A program made the position numbers and the translations under genes. From Alternaria dauci (Eukaryota; Ascomycota; Dothideomycetes; Pleosporales; Pleosporaceae): 64,000 nt of DNA. The first letter of the stretch is position 1; every line of letters begins with the position of its first letter. The stretch lies in NCBI RefSeq assembly GCF_042100115.1, contig NC_091281.1, positions 1,178,001 through 1,242,000 on the forward strand, written 5' to 3'. Positions 30,058 to 40,841 of the stretch are shown in pieces. The notes beneath the pieces are model-generated. The model did no database searches. It was not told the DNA's origin and was given only the letters and a program-made list of their open reading frames with translations.

Positions 30058-30389
30058 GGTGGGTTTGGTACTTTTCGGCTTTGAACAGCGGTCGGTACGT
30101 TGGTCAGGGGAGAGAGTACCTGGGATACAGTCTTCGTTTCAGCGAGGGTCGCAATAGTTCTACTCCCTTGAATTTTTAACGAACAAGGCAGAGGGGGAGA
30201 CACAGAAGTAGATGATGTAAGCCATATTGCGCCCACGCGTGAAAACGTGACAGCGCGACGCCTCCGCAACTTCCCCGCGAACCCACCACCTCTCTTACAC
30301 AACGTCACACTCCACATCTCAGACTCGACATAGCACCCTCCGACCATCCCGGGCGCTCAACCGAGTTTCATCATACACTACAGACAATC
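30058..30389. promoter_or_regulatory. divergent promoter region OAR1 / ELC1
   Basis: 332 bp between two divergent ATGs. The ELC1 side is rich in CA steps just before the ATG. Confidence 0.5.
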
Positions 30390-30891
30390 ATGGCTGACGA
30401 CAAACCTACCGAATACGTCACTCTAGTCTCCAACGACGGCTTCGAGTTCAAGATCCTCCGTTCAGCAGCATGCATAGCAGGGACGATTAAGAAGGCACTG
30501 GACCCATTGTGTAAACATCCCTCCCTCATATACATGCCATATCACAAGCTAACAATCTACCCCAGCTGGCTTCAAAGAAAACGAGGAAAACACCGTCCAT
30601 CTCGCTACGATCAAGTACGTCTTCCCGAACGCTCTCCTTGCCTGATAGCCATAGCCCCGACAACCGAGATATGTATGGAACGCCTGGTTAACACAACCCA
30701 GTGGCGTAGTCTTGGAAAAGGTGTGCGAGTACCTCTACTACAACCAAAAGAACGCTGAAAGCAAAGATGTCTCCGACATGGACATTCCGCCTGAACTCTG
30801 CTTGGAGCTGTTGATCGCGGCGGATTACCTGGATGGTACGTTAACAATAGTTGCGTCGGGAAGGGGCGCTTGCTGACGATTGCTAGTGTGA
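30390..30891 (+). CDS. ELC1: elongin C
   Basis: Four exons: 30390-30510, 30566-30614 (49 nt), 30702-30835 and 30887-30891 (5 nt), total 102 aa, the usual elongin C size. The sequence is clear: YVTLVSNDGFEFKILRSAAC, AGTIKKALDP, TVHLATINGVVLEKVCEYLY and DMDIPPELCLELLIAADYL. The last codon and stop come from a 5-nt exon (GAT G/TG TGA gives ...YLDV), which matches the usual elongin C end. Elongin C has the Skp1/BTB fold. It links cullin-type ubiquitin ligases to substrate receptors and, in yeast, works with Ela1 on stalled RNA polymerase II. Without the spliced-in 49-nt and 5-nt exons the gene looks broken; it is intact. Confidence 0.93.
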
Positions 30892-31587
30892 GAAGACGAC
30901 TGAAATACCCGCGATAGGCTGGTTTATCCTCCCCGTCGCCTATTTATGCAAAGACGCAGAGTACGTGGGTATGCTGTTTTAGTCATGCACGCGCGCTTGC
31001 ACAATTGTGTTCCACGAAACCGCCGATGCGAGACGGGAGCTTGATGTGGAAGAGAGGAACAAGACATATGCTACAAGGAGCGCTCCTATTTGGGCTGAAG
31101 GAAGAGGGAAGACGCCCTGCGCACAGCGTAGTTCGGGAGCCATGTAGTCTATAAGCAAGCAAGTCTAAAGGCCGACGAAAGTATCGGTGAAAATGAAATG
31201 GAAGTGCTTCCCAATGGGCCTGCACTCCGTTCTACAGTCGCGGTGACCATCTCTCGCTGCTCAAGAGTCTCCATGCATCTCAGCCTCTTTTGCCTTTACA
31301 AAGTCCGAGTCAAACCCAATCAATTCATTGTTCAGCGTGCTGATTTGTGAATCAAAGGGTTGAATCTTAACAGCATAACGAATGTATTCTCGATTGGTAT
31401 TAAATGTACTAAGCGGGCGATGCAACGGTGAACAAGGTGAGTGCTCCAGCTGATAGCGAACAAGAAAAAAAAGAAGCGCCCCAGCGCCCTATGAACCACA
31501 CCCCATGTTGAATTTTCGGCTGTGTCAGCTTTCTCCACTCTTCAAAATCCCTCCCATGGTGGTGTGTGTCTATGGACAATCCTTCGT
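30892..31587. other. intergenic between convergent genes, ~700 bp
   Basis: 3' flanks of ELC1 and the ethanolamine kinase gene. No gene seen. Confidence 0.45.
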
Positions 31588-32997
31588 CTACTCTTCCTGC
31601 GCCCAAATCTTCTCTCTCTGTATCATGCGCTCGTTTTCCGTCTCCTTGCCACCATTGACTGTCTTCTTCCACGCAAAGTATTCGCCTAATCGGATTTCAG
31701 CGTAGCTCGCATAGTCAAACTCGATGAGAGAGATCTGAGCCTGAATCAGAGCCCAGATGCCCCAATAGAAGCCAGGAACGCCGCGGAAGCGATCGACCTG
31801 GTCGAAGAGCTCCTGCAGCTCTTCCTCCTTGTACGACTTGTTCTGGTGGGCGTTGAAGCTGCGGAGGTATTCGCGGAGGAAAGCGCGGCGGATGGTGCGT
31901 GTGGGCATGGCGCTGTAATCGCAGTCGAAACCGCCCCATTCGGCAAAGTGGTTTGCAATGTCAAACGAAGCAGGAGCAGGCGTGGCATACTCGTAGTCGA
32001 TGAACGACACGGTAGCAGCGGCCGCTGCCTCGGGCTCGTCTGAAGCGCTCGAGGCACTGGAGCGGCGCGAAGCAGCGGCAGACGAGGGCGAGGGCTCGAT
32101 GATCACGTTGCCTGAGAGGAGGTCGCAATGGGCGAAGACAAACGGATGGGAGCCGCCAACACCAGGCGTGTCACCTAGCAACTCAACTAAGCTCTCGAGT
32201 TCTTGCATGAGCTGGTCTCTCCTTTCCGACTGCGCGGTGGTGCTTGTCGGCAGCGCAAGGATCCATTTCTGCATAGTAGTCCACACATTCGGAATTGGCT
32301 TGCCTGGCGTCAGTGTGGCCATGGCCGCCAGAGACGCACGCTTGTTGTTGTTGTGTTCAGTGAGTTGTGCGGGCGCAGGACATGTGCTGCTAATACTCGA
32401 TATAGGTAATGTGGCATGCCATTCTCCCAGCCTTTGAGCTACCCCTCGCCATACCTCTGGCCGACGCAGATCTTCAGGCGTGCACACACTGCCTTGAATG
32501 TACTTGTATAGGAGACCATTTTCAAACCGGGCGTAGAGAGACGGGGCGAGGTTGTGGCGCGCGAGGAGCGAGTGGGAGCGGGTTTCCTCTGTCAACTTGT
32601 TTAGTCTCGGCAGTGGCTGTTGCGGATCGACACCTACTCTCGCGGTCTATCAGGACGTCTGTTCCCTTTCCGTATGCGCGCAGCAGAATCGCATCGTCGT
32701 CAACCTCGGCTTTGGAGAGGCCGGGCAGATTGTTCACCGCTTTTAGAAGCTATGCGTCGTCTTAGCCGTTGCGTGCAGAAAGGGGCATGGGCCGTCGCCA
32801 ACAGAGCACTGCCAGAGTATGCATACCGTGTTTGTAATGCCGTCGGTGAACCTCACAAACTCAATTGTGTCCTGGGATTGCCGCCATTCTGGCCGCAGCG
32901 CAAGTATGAGGTTGAGCGCCGAGTTGTGCGAGTCGGAGTTGTCGTAGGACTGCGGTATGTTCCGGAGAGAGTCGTATGGCGATTGTGCTTTACTCAT
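31588..32997 (-). CDS. EKI1: ethanolamine kinase (choline/ethanolamine kinase family)
   Basis: Exons 32997-32827, 32749-32638 and 32588-31588, total 427 aa. The junctions restore ITNTLLKAVNNLPG and DVLIDREKETRSH, both conserved. Other marks: AILLRAYGKGTD (nucleotide loop), LARFENGLLYKYIQGSV, the Brenner phosphotransferase motif HCDLLSGNV (His248, Asp250) and FIDYEYA with the metal-binding Asp (292), followed by FDIANHFAEWGGFDCDY. The ethanolamine rather than choline call rests on overall similarity to EKI-type sequences and is moderate. It phosphorylates ethanolamine in the first step of the CDP-ethanolamine route to phosphatidylethanolamine, in the cytosol. A Ser/Ala-rich low-complexity insert sits between the two catalytic motifs. 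Confidence 0.9.
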
Positions 32998-33900
32998 AAT
33001 GATATTCGGACACTACTCCATGGTTAGCCGCTTGGTGCGTTGTGGTGCTGGCTGGGCGGCAGGAGAGTCAAGAAGACATGTGGAGAGAGCCTTCCGGCGC
33101 ATGTGAAAGGGCAAAATCCAAACAGACAACACTCGCAATCGACTAGCTGCATGACGTACCAATTGAGGATAGCAATGCTTGCGCTCAGGAAAGAAAAAGC
33201 AAAAAGGAGATGATCCGGCTTGTCGGGGCGGTCAAGGTGTCTTGTATGAAGGAAGAGTGCAGGCAGAGCATGTGCCGATTCGATCGACACCCACGGGGGT
33301 CGCGTGGGCCCTTTTCTCGAGCCCTCTCAAGCGCTCTTTTCCCCTGTCCTAGCCCCGCAAAGCGCCACAGACCCTTTCCTTGTGCAACTGCCTCAGCCAC
33401 ATGACGTCCCCCGCCCTCGTGCGTGGCCATCAATGCACTCGGATGCTGCATTCCACACCCATCTTGATCCAGCTTGTCTACGTTACACCCGATAGCCTTG
33501 TTTTGTCCCTGACGCGGATACCCGGCTTGTTACGCGCAACTTGTGGCTGCCTATGCATAACGACGTCTGCTGCGGGGCTTACAGTGTCACTATGCCACCT
33601 GTGGGTGCGCTTTGTACCGCCGATTGGGTGTCGGCAAACCACCTGCTTGATGGAGGGATAGCACATGCTTGTATACATGTTGGCAGTCCATGACGTTCGA
33701 GTGCAATGCGCCAGTCGCTACAAGCTGTCATCTTATTCATTGCTAACTCTCCCTGCTAAAGGCCGAGGCCAAAACCACCTCACTGAAAACGCCGCGCTTG
33801 CTGCGCATAGGGTATATCCGTACTCAAAACACCAAAGTTGAACTTCAACCTAGATCGCACTCATTCCGCCCATACCGTTGCGCCCAACATACACAGACCC
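32998..33900. other. intergenic, ~900 bp
   Basis: Promoter of the ethanolamine kinase gene and 3' end of SCAP, both on the minus strand. Open frames here have no motifs. Confidence 0.45.
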
Positions 33901-36900
33901 TCATTGCACCTTCCTGCCAGTGCCCTTGCGAGCTCTCCACTTGTATGATCCCAGGCCAATGTCCATAGCGCTGCTCTGCAGATTGGTCAAGCCATCGAAT
34001 GATTCCTTGCCCAGAGTGATGACCTTGACAGTATTGCCAAACCCTACCGCAACGCTGCGCTTGCCGAGCCTGGTCATCGGGCCAGGAGCTGCCACGAAAA
34101 GCTCGTCTTCGTACGAGCCCTCTGTTGAGCCGTCGAGGTTATCAGGAACAAGTGGCCTACAGCGAAACTCTCCTGTACTGGATAGTGTCCATGCCTCCCA
34201 CATATCACTGTCGCCAAGAGCATAAGTCCTCCGATTGCCCTGGGCGAACGACGTCTTGAGAGCTTTGAAGGGGTTCAAGTTGCCTTGGATCTGAGCTCGC
34301 TGCTTGAGTGCCGACGCAAGCGCACATGCATCGACAGCTTGATTACCATCGTCAGCGCCTGAAGCCGTTGACGATGGTGTGGCTGACTGCGCACATTTCC
34401 TGATCCCCATGACACTGAGTGCATCCGTCGACTCCCACACTCCGGCAGGCTCAACGTAATGTACTGCCTCTTTTGCTTGATCAAGCCCCCGACATCTGTG
34501 CTTCTCCCTGTCCAACGGCTTTCCGAGACATATCTGTGACGATGTACTGTCGTCAAGAGTGAAATTCTGCATGATCATGTGGCCACTGTCTAATTCTGTA
34601 TATGCCACAGCCAGCGAGTTCACCGTTGGAGCTCCACATTGACATGTCCGTCGCATAGGATACAGAACTCTGAATGAATGCGGCTTGATGTGGCCGATCT
34701 GGAAGGCGTGCACAAGAGCTCGACTAGTGAAGTCGAAGATTTCGGCCTCCTCGTCACGTAGTGCGAAAATAAGACCTAGGCTGGGAACGGCCTCTATACA
34801 TCGAATCTTTGCGGGATTGCTGCCTGGAGGCGGCCCTGGGTCAAGTCCAGCGACTACTTCAGACATTGTGTTATTGTCCTCTGTCAGCGGTAAGATGTGT
34901 ACTTCGCCGGGTTTGGTCACGAAGACAATGCTTGTGTCGCCATGAATTGAGGTGTATGTTGCGGTGCAGGCGATGGGACTAGATGACACACGTCTAGTGT
35001 AGTGGATGCCTGTACGTGCTTCGAGCTTCGTCAGATGCCCGTCCCGACTGATAACGATGAGGTAGAGCTTTTCAACATCCAAGCGTGTTTTGAGGTAGAC
35101 AAAGGTAAACAAAATAGGTGCCTGTCCGCGGATGTCGATTTTCGGGAACATGAGGAAACGTGATGCTGGGATGTCCCATAAGCCAATTTGGCCGCTCTCT
35201 GCACAGAGTGCAAGCATGTTGCCACCGTCGTCCATGGCGGTAGCATAGATGGGCCAAAGCTTTGGTTTCATCGATGCTGTTTGCAGTGTAGTGTGCAGGT
35301 ATCCTCCGCGACCGTGTAGCCATAACGCAGTACTCCTGTCAAGAGATATACTAGCAAGATGACCTCTTGAGCAGGAAGTCAAGTGCATGACGTCCAAATT
35401 TTGCGGCGTTGGCAACGTCTTGATTGACAGTGTGACTTCTTCGTCATCTTCGCTCTCTTCAGCAGTCTTTGGAAGTCCACTCCAGAGAAGGTAGTTCATA
35501 AACAGTGTTACAGCGGCGATCAGTGTAACGACAATCAAGGCTACTGGAAACGCATGTGCACGCGCAAAGCGTCGAAGCCCATCCATAAAAGACAACGGCG
35601 GTTGGGGTCGATCGCGTCCATACGCGCCTTTTGCAACAACCAGGATGGGGTCATAGATGCGAGCTACGAAACTCGGAGCATGGGGCTTGATGAAACCAAA
35701 GAGTTCCCGGGCAGTGTTGTGATCCTGAATTCTAAGCCAATCAGCGGGGGTCCTAGCCTGATTGATTGGTGGTGGACTCCATGTATCAGTGGCGCGTTTG
35801 TGTTTCCTGGACGTGAAGTTCTGACGAAGTGTCTCAAGAGACAGCTGCTTGCCATCGTTGTCAAAAAAGTGCCAATTGATGGCGAGAATGATGGAACAGA
35901 TGGCCACGGTTCCGGCAAATCTCGTGCTGAGTGGCAAAGTGCCCTCTAGCAATGCCCCAAGCCAGGATTGCCGTTCCGCCCGGTTTTTCTTATTACTCTG
36001 GTTGAGGTCTTCGCGCTCCAGCGAGTCTGAAAGCTCCATTCTTTGCACGTCCACACTCAGGACCGCGACAAAGAAAGTCAAATGGAAAACGAGATCGAAC
36101 ACGAGTGTAACGGCAGCGAAGACGCAAAAATCGGCTACCCAAGGTGAAACGAGCCGGGAACAAACGTACAACAGGGCGAGATTCTGAAAGGCGATGGCAA
36201 GGGACAAGTGACCGACTTCTCCCAGCGCATTTCCGATGCGCTGCTGGGGAGGCATCTCCGGGGGTGTCTCTAGGACGACATTAATCAGACGAAATCTAGT
36301 ATGGTTAGCCAGAATCAACATGAGGCAGCAACCGTACGCACATATTCCCTAATCCAAAACAAAAAACAACTCCAGGAAACCATGGTCGGGGTATCCGCGC
36401 TAAATCGATTCCAAGATAGGTACAGAGAGTAAAACTGGCAATCACACATATAGTCATCTAGTCGGTGGTCAGCAGTCGCATCAGCGCCGTATGGGGCTGA
36501 GCCTACCTTGGCACATATCGTTACAAGCAGGCCGAACCAGCTTTTGACGGCTCGCAACTGCATCATCCTCCATATGACATAGGCAGCGGTCACCATGTAG
36601 GATGCCGCGAGGAACAGGTCGTCGTTCAGGGTCATTGGCTTGAAACGGAATTCATAGAGTCGGCTTCGCCCTACCTGGCCATCGGGTGGGAAAATGGTCC
36701 AGTCTGGAGGTAGCTTCTCCGCTAGGAGGCGCGACCTTGCGTCCCACGTCTCTCCCAGGCTCGAATTGGTCTGGTCAAACAGCGTGATGACCAGTGCATC
36801 CGCGGCGCGAAGCTTGGTGTTGGAGAAGGACTTGCCGGCGAAAACGGTGCTCGGCCGCAGCGTGACATTGAGTGCTGAGCGTGTTCGTGTATGGGCATTG

Positions 36901-37515
36901 ATGGTTCCGAGGAGGTCGGTGTCCTTGTCCAGCGCGCTCAGAGAGCAGTCCCAGCACAGCAGCGGCGAGTGCCAACCCCACTTCTCTCCCGGTGCTGCCA
37001 CGACACAACCCGAACTGTGGCGGGCAAGCATGTGCTGGTCGTCGTATGCAGCGCTTTCTCTCGTATCAAAGCCGCCGTTGATGAGGACTTCCTGGACATG
37101 CATGGCTTCACGCAGCACAGGCAGGGCAATTGCGTTCATGTAGTCGCCGTGGACCCAGACCTGACGCACAACGACGTCGGTAGGCCGCTCGCCCTCGACC
37201 TCGGTGGTCGATGTCCAGACATGCTTGGGGAGGTTGCGAAGAGCGGCGGCGGCAGAGCTGTCGGCCTGGAAGACGGCCTGGTAGCAGAGGAGGACGGAGA
37301 TGGTAATGGTCACGACAATGGAGAGCAGCCAATGCTGTGCCGTGGCCGTGCCGTGGGCCTGGAACGCCCGTCGTATGGGGTGCGAATTGGATAGCCGTGG
37401 TGGTTCAGTGGTACTAGACAAGGCCGTTTAGCATCCATGGGCACCCGCGTCGGACGCGTGCTCGTTGCGGGGCAGCTACTCACCCACGCAGCGGATAGAG
37501 AAGATACCAGATCAT
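33901..37515 (-). CDS. SREBP cleavage-activating protein (SCAP) homologue
   Basis: Exons 37515-37484 (32 nt), 37413-36507, 36457-36342 and 36295-33901, total 1149 aa. The start MIWYLLYPLRGTTEPP is restored only by splicing the 32-nt first exon. Eight membrane segments can be placed. TM1 is at ~39-59 before a long luminal loop. A sterol-sensing domain spans the exon 2-4 joins (FGLLVTICAK/MTICVIASF; FCFGLGNI/FRLINVVLETPPEMPPQQRI; GHLSLAIAFQNLALL; FDLVFHLTFFVAVLS). The last TM is ALIVVTLIAAVTLFMNYLLW. After this come cytosolic WD40 repeats (HLASISLDRSTALWLH, MLALCAESGQIGLWDI and others). SCAP escorts SREBP from the ER and senses sterols; in fungi the pair controls ergosterol and hypoxia genes. 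Confidence 0.9.
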
Positions 37516-38554
37516 TCGCGGTTGCGGTGCCTCTTCTCCAAGGGCATGCCCGGGCTGGAATTGGATGGCGCCTCAGCTGCGGCCGAGGATTTGCGACGCA
37601 CTCTTCGTCGGATGCGCTGTGTACGAGTGTGGGGCGGCTCGTTCATCTGTCGGAGCAGGCGCGAGAGAGGGCCGGACGGCGCGACTTGGTTTTGGCTCTA
37701 GAGGCACGACGTCGGCCGGCGATGGCGATGGCGATGGCGATGGCGCAGCGTCACTCTGACTTTGGCGGCAAGTTCCAAGGGCCGTCTCGGTCTCGATGTG
37801 CATGATTGATCATTCGTGGCGTTGGGGCGCCGGCGACGTCGAGTTCGCTGCCAAGAACGGGCCTGTCTCATGGCATCGGCCGCATCTTGGTGTTACACCC
37901 TCAGCTTTCCCCCCCCCTCGCCAATGGGCTTGCTTCCCTGCAAGCGACAGGCGCAGACCGTCCACATGCGGGCTTGCAGGCACGGGCAAAGTCATCTCGT
38001 CCTATACACACATCCTGATCAAGTCGACGCCTCCCCTCCCCCCCTCTGTTCAGCATCCCCAGGCGGGACACGAACGCGAACGCGGTAGCATGCAGAGTGG
38101 GGAATGATTGGCGTGTGGCTTCGTCTATTCAGGAGCTGTCACGGCAAAACTGACAGCATCCTTGTGCCCATCGTGGGTTCGCGGCGGCATCCTACATGCA
38201 GGGACTGTCCCACGCTGTGCCAACTGATTGGGGTTGGATCGTGTCCACAGCCTCAAGTAGCGCTTCTTGCTATCCCTCTGCGCACGCTGGGTATCAAGAA
38301 AATCTACAGTACATGTCAAGACGTTCAAGAGCTAGCTGCCAGACCAGCCTGTGCCCCACTGAAATGTCCCAGACAGATTTCGCCTGTGCTACTCCAGTTG
38401 TCAAAGTTCAAGCTTACTGCCCAATTTCCCCGATCTCGATCTCATTGCCATCGGAGCCGCTTTTCAACTTGCTGCTGACCCAGGGGTCTGCCCATCGCGG
38501 TTTAGTCGAACAGCCGTCACCATCGGACTCCATCACCATCACATATACTCGCCA
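37516..38554. other. intergenic, ~1.0 kb
   Basis: SCAP promoter region and the 3' side of ACL4. GC-rich near SCAP, with the hexanucleotide repeat listed separately and a C-rich run near 37910. No gene recognised. Confidence 0.45.
37721..37745 (+). repeat. GATGGC hexanucleotide microsatellite
   Basis: Four perfect copies of GATGGC plus one base, about 205 bp upstream of the SCAP start on the opposite reading sense. Confidence 0.8.
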
Positions 38555-39697
38555 TCACGTGCCTTCCATTGTCTCATCATCGTCAGCGTCATCGTCGCCC
38601 TCCTCGGCGTCCTCTTCCCACTCTTCGTCTTCCTCGCCAGTAGAGGGACCAAGTACGCCGTTGAGCTCCTTCAATAGCTCATCGGCGTGTTCCTTCAGTC
38701 GCTCGTCCTCGTACTCCAGCATAGTGTAGAGTTTTAGGCAATTCTCCAGCCAGTCGCGACTGGCACGTAGTAGAGACGTTGCGACCTTGTCCTCTCCCTT
38801 GGTCTTTTGCTTCCCGGCCAGCAGGTGAAGACACCATCCGCCCAGATACCATGCCTCAACACTGCCATCGTTCTCGCCCACTAACCGCTCCAACACTTCG
38901 ATAGCTTCGTCTTCCATTTCAGCTTCCATAAGCAGGCGCGACAGACTGATCCTAGTCGAGTAGTCTGGAACCTTTGGGTCGTCTGGATCGAGGTCTTTCC
39001 AAAGGTCCATACTCCGTGTCAGCGCGGATTTCGCTTCGTCCGGCTTCAGTTGCGAGATGCGTATCGATGCGAGCGTCTGTAATGGTTCTGGGTTCTCGGG
39101 TGCGAAAAGCAGCGCTTCGGTGACTGCAGCGTTGCATCGCGCTTCAGCATCCTCTTCCCACGAGAGATCCGTCATGTAGACTTCAGCAATACCACAGAGT
39201 GAATTCGCAATCTTTTGCCTCTTCTCCTCCAACAACTCTTCGATTTCATTGTTCCTCACTCGCTTCCCTTCCAACTCACTAATCTCTCTCTTCAGCACTT
39301 CAATGCCCTTGTCGAACCACCGCACACTCTCGGCGCCTCCCTCTTCGTTCAATTGTGCCAGCCATAAGAACTTCTCGGCCCCGTCATTTGCGCCTTCTGG
39401 GTCGATTACGATGGCCGCTTGAAAAGCTTCTCGCGCAGAATCTGGGTCGCCCAATTCCACGTTGATCTCGCCGAGGAGGTTCAGTGCAGGCAAGGCTGCA
39501 GCGGAGGGTTTCGATGCGCCGGGCGAGAGTAAATTCAGGGCTCTTCGCGCGGCGACCAGCGCTTCGTCGGGTTGTGACGTCTGGAGGAGTGTAGCCGCTT
39601 GAATCAAAAGTTCTTCTGGCGATGCTTTCGGCTTCTTCGAGTCGCCACTCTTTGCGCTCTTCTTCGTCTTGCGATCGGTCGGTTTTGTTTTCGCCAT
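38555..39697 (-). CDS. ACL4: assembly chaperone of ribosomal protein L4 (Acl4), TPR protein
   Basis: Single exon, 380 aa. A Lys-rich N-terminus (MAKTKPTDRKTKKSAKSGDS) could direct the protein to the nucleus. TPR-type helix pairs follow: LIQAATLLQTSQPDEALVAARRAL, ALNLLGEINVELGDPDSAREAF, AEARCNAAVTEALLFAPENPE, ISLSRLLMEAEMEDEAIEVLERL and AWYLGGWCLHLL. The last ~30 residues are almost all Glu/Asp, as in yeast Acl4. Acl4 binds newly made Rpl4 co-translationally and carries it to the pre-60S particle. It shares a 176-bp upstream region with GIR2, another ribosome-linked factor. Confidence 0.9.
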   Translation of the reverse strand: MAKTKPTDRKTKKSAKSGDSKKPKASPEELLIQAATLLQTSQPDEALVAARRALNLLSPGASKPSAAALPALNLLGEINVELGDPDSAREAFQAAIVIDPEGANDGAEKFLWLAQLNEEGGAESVRWFDKGIEVLKREISELEGKRVRNNEIEELLEEKRQKIANSLCGIAEVYMTDLSWEEDAEARCNAAVTEALLFAPENPEPLQTLASIRISQLKPDEAKSALTRSMDLWKDLDPDDPKVPDYSTRISLSRLLMEAEMEDEAIEVLERLVGENDGSVEAWYLGGWCLHLLAGKQKTKGEDKVATSLLRASRDWLENCLKLYTMLEYEDERLKEHADELLKELNGVLGPSTGEEDEEWEEDAEEGDDDADDDETMEGT

Positions 39698-39873
39698 AAT
39701 TTGAGGCTATGTGTGTCGTTGGCTGTAGACGTCAAAAGCCTGGTTACCAAAAATTATTTCTAGAGATCGGCAGTCGGTCGGAGCTAACGTGGGGAAAGCG
39801 CGCCCCGCCAAAGCAGCCTCAGCGTCACTGCAGATGCTATCACTCCCATAATTCCCACACTCAGCTTTACACA
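39698..39873. promoter_or_regulatory. bidirectional promoter ACL4 / GIR2
   Basis: 176 bp between divergent ATGs, the tightest divergent pair here. No TATA box seen. Confidence 0.6.
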
Positions 39874-40686
39874 ATGGGTATCGAAGACCAGAAAGAAGAG
39901 CGAGAGGTGCTCGAGTCCATTTTCCCCGAAGAGATTACAGGTAGCGCGCAACTCTGCGCAACATGTTAGGACCATCTAGTGACAATCCGCAGATGTTTCC
40001 GAGACCGAGTTCCGAATCGCAATAACGCTCGACGATGGCCGCCACGAAGACGATGAGAGCGAAGAAGAGCAACGTATGCGACTGCACCATCTCTACAGGC
40101 GAATACAAGCTCACGACTGCCAGCCGTCATCATCCTGAATGTCGCCTACCCGCCCAACTACCCTGACGAAGCCCCCAGGCTCGACATAACACAACCGCCC
40201 AACGCGCCAAAACACGCCTACCTTGATATACAAGAGGACAAGCAACGGCTGCTGGACTCGCTCACCGAAACGATAGAAGAGAATCTCGGCATGGCCATGG
40301 TCTTCACCCTCGTCACCGTGCTCAAAGACAGCGCCGAGCTCCTCATAACCGAGCGCCAAAATGCCAAACAAGCCCTCGCCGACATAGCCGCCGCCAAAGC
40401 CGAGGAAGAAGAGAACAAGAAGTTCCAAGGTGAAGCCGTCACACGAGAGACGTTCCTCGCGTGGAGAGAGAAGTTCAGGAAAGAGATGGAGGAGGAGAAG
40501 AAGCGCAAGGAAGAGGAGAAGGAGCTTGAGGATAAGAAGAAGAGGATTGTCAAAGAAGAGAAAAAGCTGACGGGCAAGGAGTTATGGCAGCGGGGCTTGG
40601 TTGGAAAGGTGGATGACGAGGACGAGGACGAGGACGATGTCGACGAGGTGGATGTAGGGAAGTTGAAGATCGAAGCGACCTCGTGA
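39874..40686 (+). CDS. GIR2: RWD-domain protein Gir2 (RWDD1 homologue)
   Basis: Exons 39874-39940, 39993-40073 and 40124-40686, total 236 aa. The RWD domain is restored by splicing: EEREVLESIFPEEITDVSET, FRIAITLDDG, then VIILNVAYPPNYPDEAPRLDI with the family's YPxxxP signature. LLDSLTETIEENLGMAMVFTLV follows. A long Lys/Glu-rich helix (EEEENKKFQGEAVTRETFLAW REKFRKEMEEEKK) contains the conserved T-x-E-x-F-x-x-W segment of this family. The tail ends in an acidic EDEDEDDVDEVD run. Gir2/RWDD1 binds the GTPase Rbg2/DRG2 and the Gcn1 system on ribosomes and moderates Gcn2 signalling. Function is by homology. Confidence 0.88.
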
Positions 40687-40841
40687 TGACACAAGACATT
40701 AGCATATCAGGTCAGATATATACCCATCTCGCTTAATTTGCTGGTGGAAGCAGTGTGCTGCAAGTATCACGGGTATGCGATCAAAAGTCATGCATATCTT
40801 ACACCACGCGCATGCAGCAACACAACACTGTCCCTTTGTAC

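Noticed and set aside
38196..38729. 177-codon plus-strand Ser-rich frame
   Set aside because: The Ser-rich end is the antisense of the acidic tail of ACL4.
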